The translations under genes were made by a program, and so were the position numbers. Below are positions 63,581 to 64,000 of a DNA stretch of 64,000 nt, piece after piece (positions within the stretch are counted from its first letter, which is position 1; each line of letters starts with the position of its first letter). The DNA comes from Desulfurococcales archaeon. GTDB lineage: Archaea > Thermoproteota > Thermoprotei_A > Sulfolobales > WAQK01. Under the pieces are notes generated by a model. That model did not search any database. It saw only the letters and a program-made list of their open reading frames with translations, and was not told where the DNA came from. The stretch lies in the NCBI GenBank assembly GCA_027083135.1, contig JALWQH010000043.1, positions 1 to 64,000 of the forward strand. The letters run 5' to 3'.

Positions 63581-64000
63581 CTATCCTCCAAGCTCGCGGA
63601 GCCTACGCATCATAGCCTCCTTCCTTGAGAGCCCTGTACGTGTAAGCGTGCTTATATCATACTCAAGCATGGTTCTCCAGTGATCACCGTATAGCTTCAC
63701 ATACTTCTCCCTAAGCTTGGAGAAAAGCTCATCCTCGCTCATAGATATAGCTTCAACCTCGGCCCTCCTCCCCATGGCTTCAAGCTGGGGAAGCATGATT
63801 GATACCCTCCTAGACGATAGGCCCAGATATGCCAGCAGAGCTGCAAGCATCCCCGCCCCATCAATACTCATGATGCTTAGTGGAGGGAAAGCCGCCAATA
63901 TTATGCATCCACCGATGATCACTGATGCCAGCGACAGTCTTGGCGAGAGAGAGGATGCTGCAGCCCCTGAAGCTAGGAAGACGAAGCCTAATGTTGAGGC
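63581..64000 (-). CDS. Partial membrane-associated protein, 5' end outside the window
   Basis: The frame is open from the stop at 63581 to the window edge, so the true start lies beyond 64000; a GTG at 63922 is not required as a start. The visible N-terminal part has two hydrophobic stretches (STLGFVFLASGAAA and ASVIIGGCIILAAFPPLSIM region) and a third, AGMLAALLAYLGL, then a soluble charged tail containing SEDELFSKLREKYVKLYG. No family recognised. Confidence 0.55.
   Translation of the reverse strand, partial: ASTLGFVFLASGAAASSLSPRLSLASVIIGGCIILAAFPPLSIMSIDGAGMLAALLAYLGLSSRRVSIMLPQLEAMGRRAEVEAISMSEDELFSKLREKYVKLYGDHWRTMLEYDISTLTRTGLSRKEAMMRRLRELGG

Noticed and set aside
1-64000. tRNA, rRNA, RNase P RNA or SRP RNA genes
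   Set aside because: I scanned the gaps between genes for T-loop consensus and long stable stems and found none; all gaps are short and read as promoters or terminators.
1-64000. CRISPR arrays, transposons, integrase sites
   Set aside because: No direct repeats of array type and no transposase or integrase motifs were seen; gene order is typical chromosomal archaeal.

Overview
The window is a dense chromosomal stretch of an archaeon, almost certainly a crenarchaeote (Thermoprotei, most like Desulfurococcales or a close relative; probably hyperthermophilic). The evidence is archaeal ribosomal proteins and RNA polymerase subunits (S13-S4-S11-Rpo3-L18e-L13-S9-Rpo10-S2), aIF2-gamma, KEOPS, an archaeal exosome superoperon, archaeal isoprenoid genes, a crenarchaeal S6e with its extra N-terminal domain, and a catalytically degraded RecJ/Cdc45-like protein beside S15. 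Genes are packed with 4-base overlaps, and TTG and GTG starts are common. I saw no tRNA, rRNA, CRISPR, transposon or intein.

Layout. 1-5435: a GAPN-type glyceraldehyde-3-phosphate dehydrogenase, then a winged-helix regulator fused to a substrate-binding-like domain, divergent from the NAD de novo operon nadA-nadC-aspartate dehydrogenase, with a perfect palindrome in the shared promoter. 5589-9931: ribosomal/RNA polymerase operon. 10022-14648: Memo-like protein and isoprenoid genes (divergent GHMP kinase, isopentenyl phosphate kinase, type 2 IPP isomerase, GGPP synthase). 14723-30453: translation and KEOPS genes (GluRS, L7Ae, S28e, L24e, NDK, aIF5B, S6e, aIF2-gamma, Fcf1-like PIN, Rpo7, Spt4, dephospho-CoA kinase, S24e, S27ae, Kae1, Bud32, ITPase, S15, Cdc45-like, Pcc1, S3ae, THUMP-SPOUT). 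30450-34552: GlmU-like enzyme, radical SAM protein, YchF-like GTPase. 34636-43561: exosome superoperon (L15e, DUF54, RNase P p30 and Pop5, proteasome alpha, SBDS, Rrp4, Rrp41, Rrp42, L37Ae, Imp4, Pcc1, prefoldin beta, DUF3194, DHH phosphoesterase). 43758-49717: EF-2, class II ribonucleotide reductase, PyrI and PyrB.

49811-58725 is the most unusual part. It holds a GlmS homologue without its catalytic cysteine, an HD-fold protein without its HD doublet, anhydro-N-acetylmuramate kinase (AnmK) coupled to a class C beta-lactamase-fold serine hydrolase, a SIS-domain protein, NagA, then a TrkH-type potassium transporter. Together the sugar genes look like a cytoplasmic amino-sugar or muropeptide-type salvage pathway in a lineage not known to make peptidoglycan. 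58791-64000 holds acylphosphatase, a DUF354 protein, a phosphoglucosamine/phosphomannomutase, a Trm112-like zinc protein, a short unlisted membrane protein, and several uncharacterised genes, the last running off the window.

The genes fall into themes: NAD supply with its own candidate regulator; ether-lipid precursor synthesis; ribosome, tRNA and RNA-processing machinery; nucleotide synthesis; and amino-sugar metabolism, with GlmU-like, GlmM-like, GlmS-like and NagA all in one 32-kb span. Function calls rest on motif recognition by eye; no database search was run.
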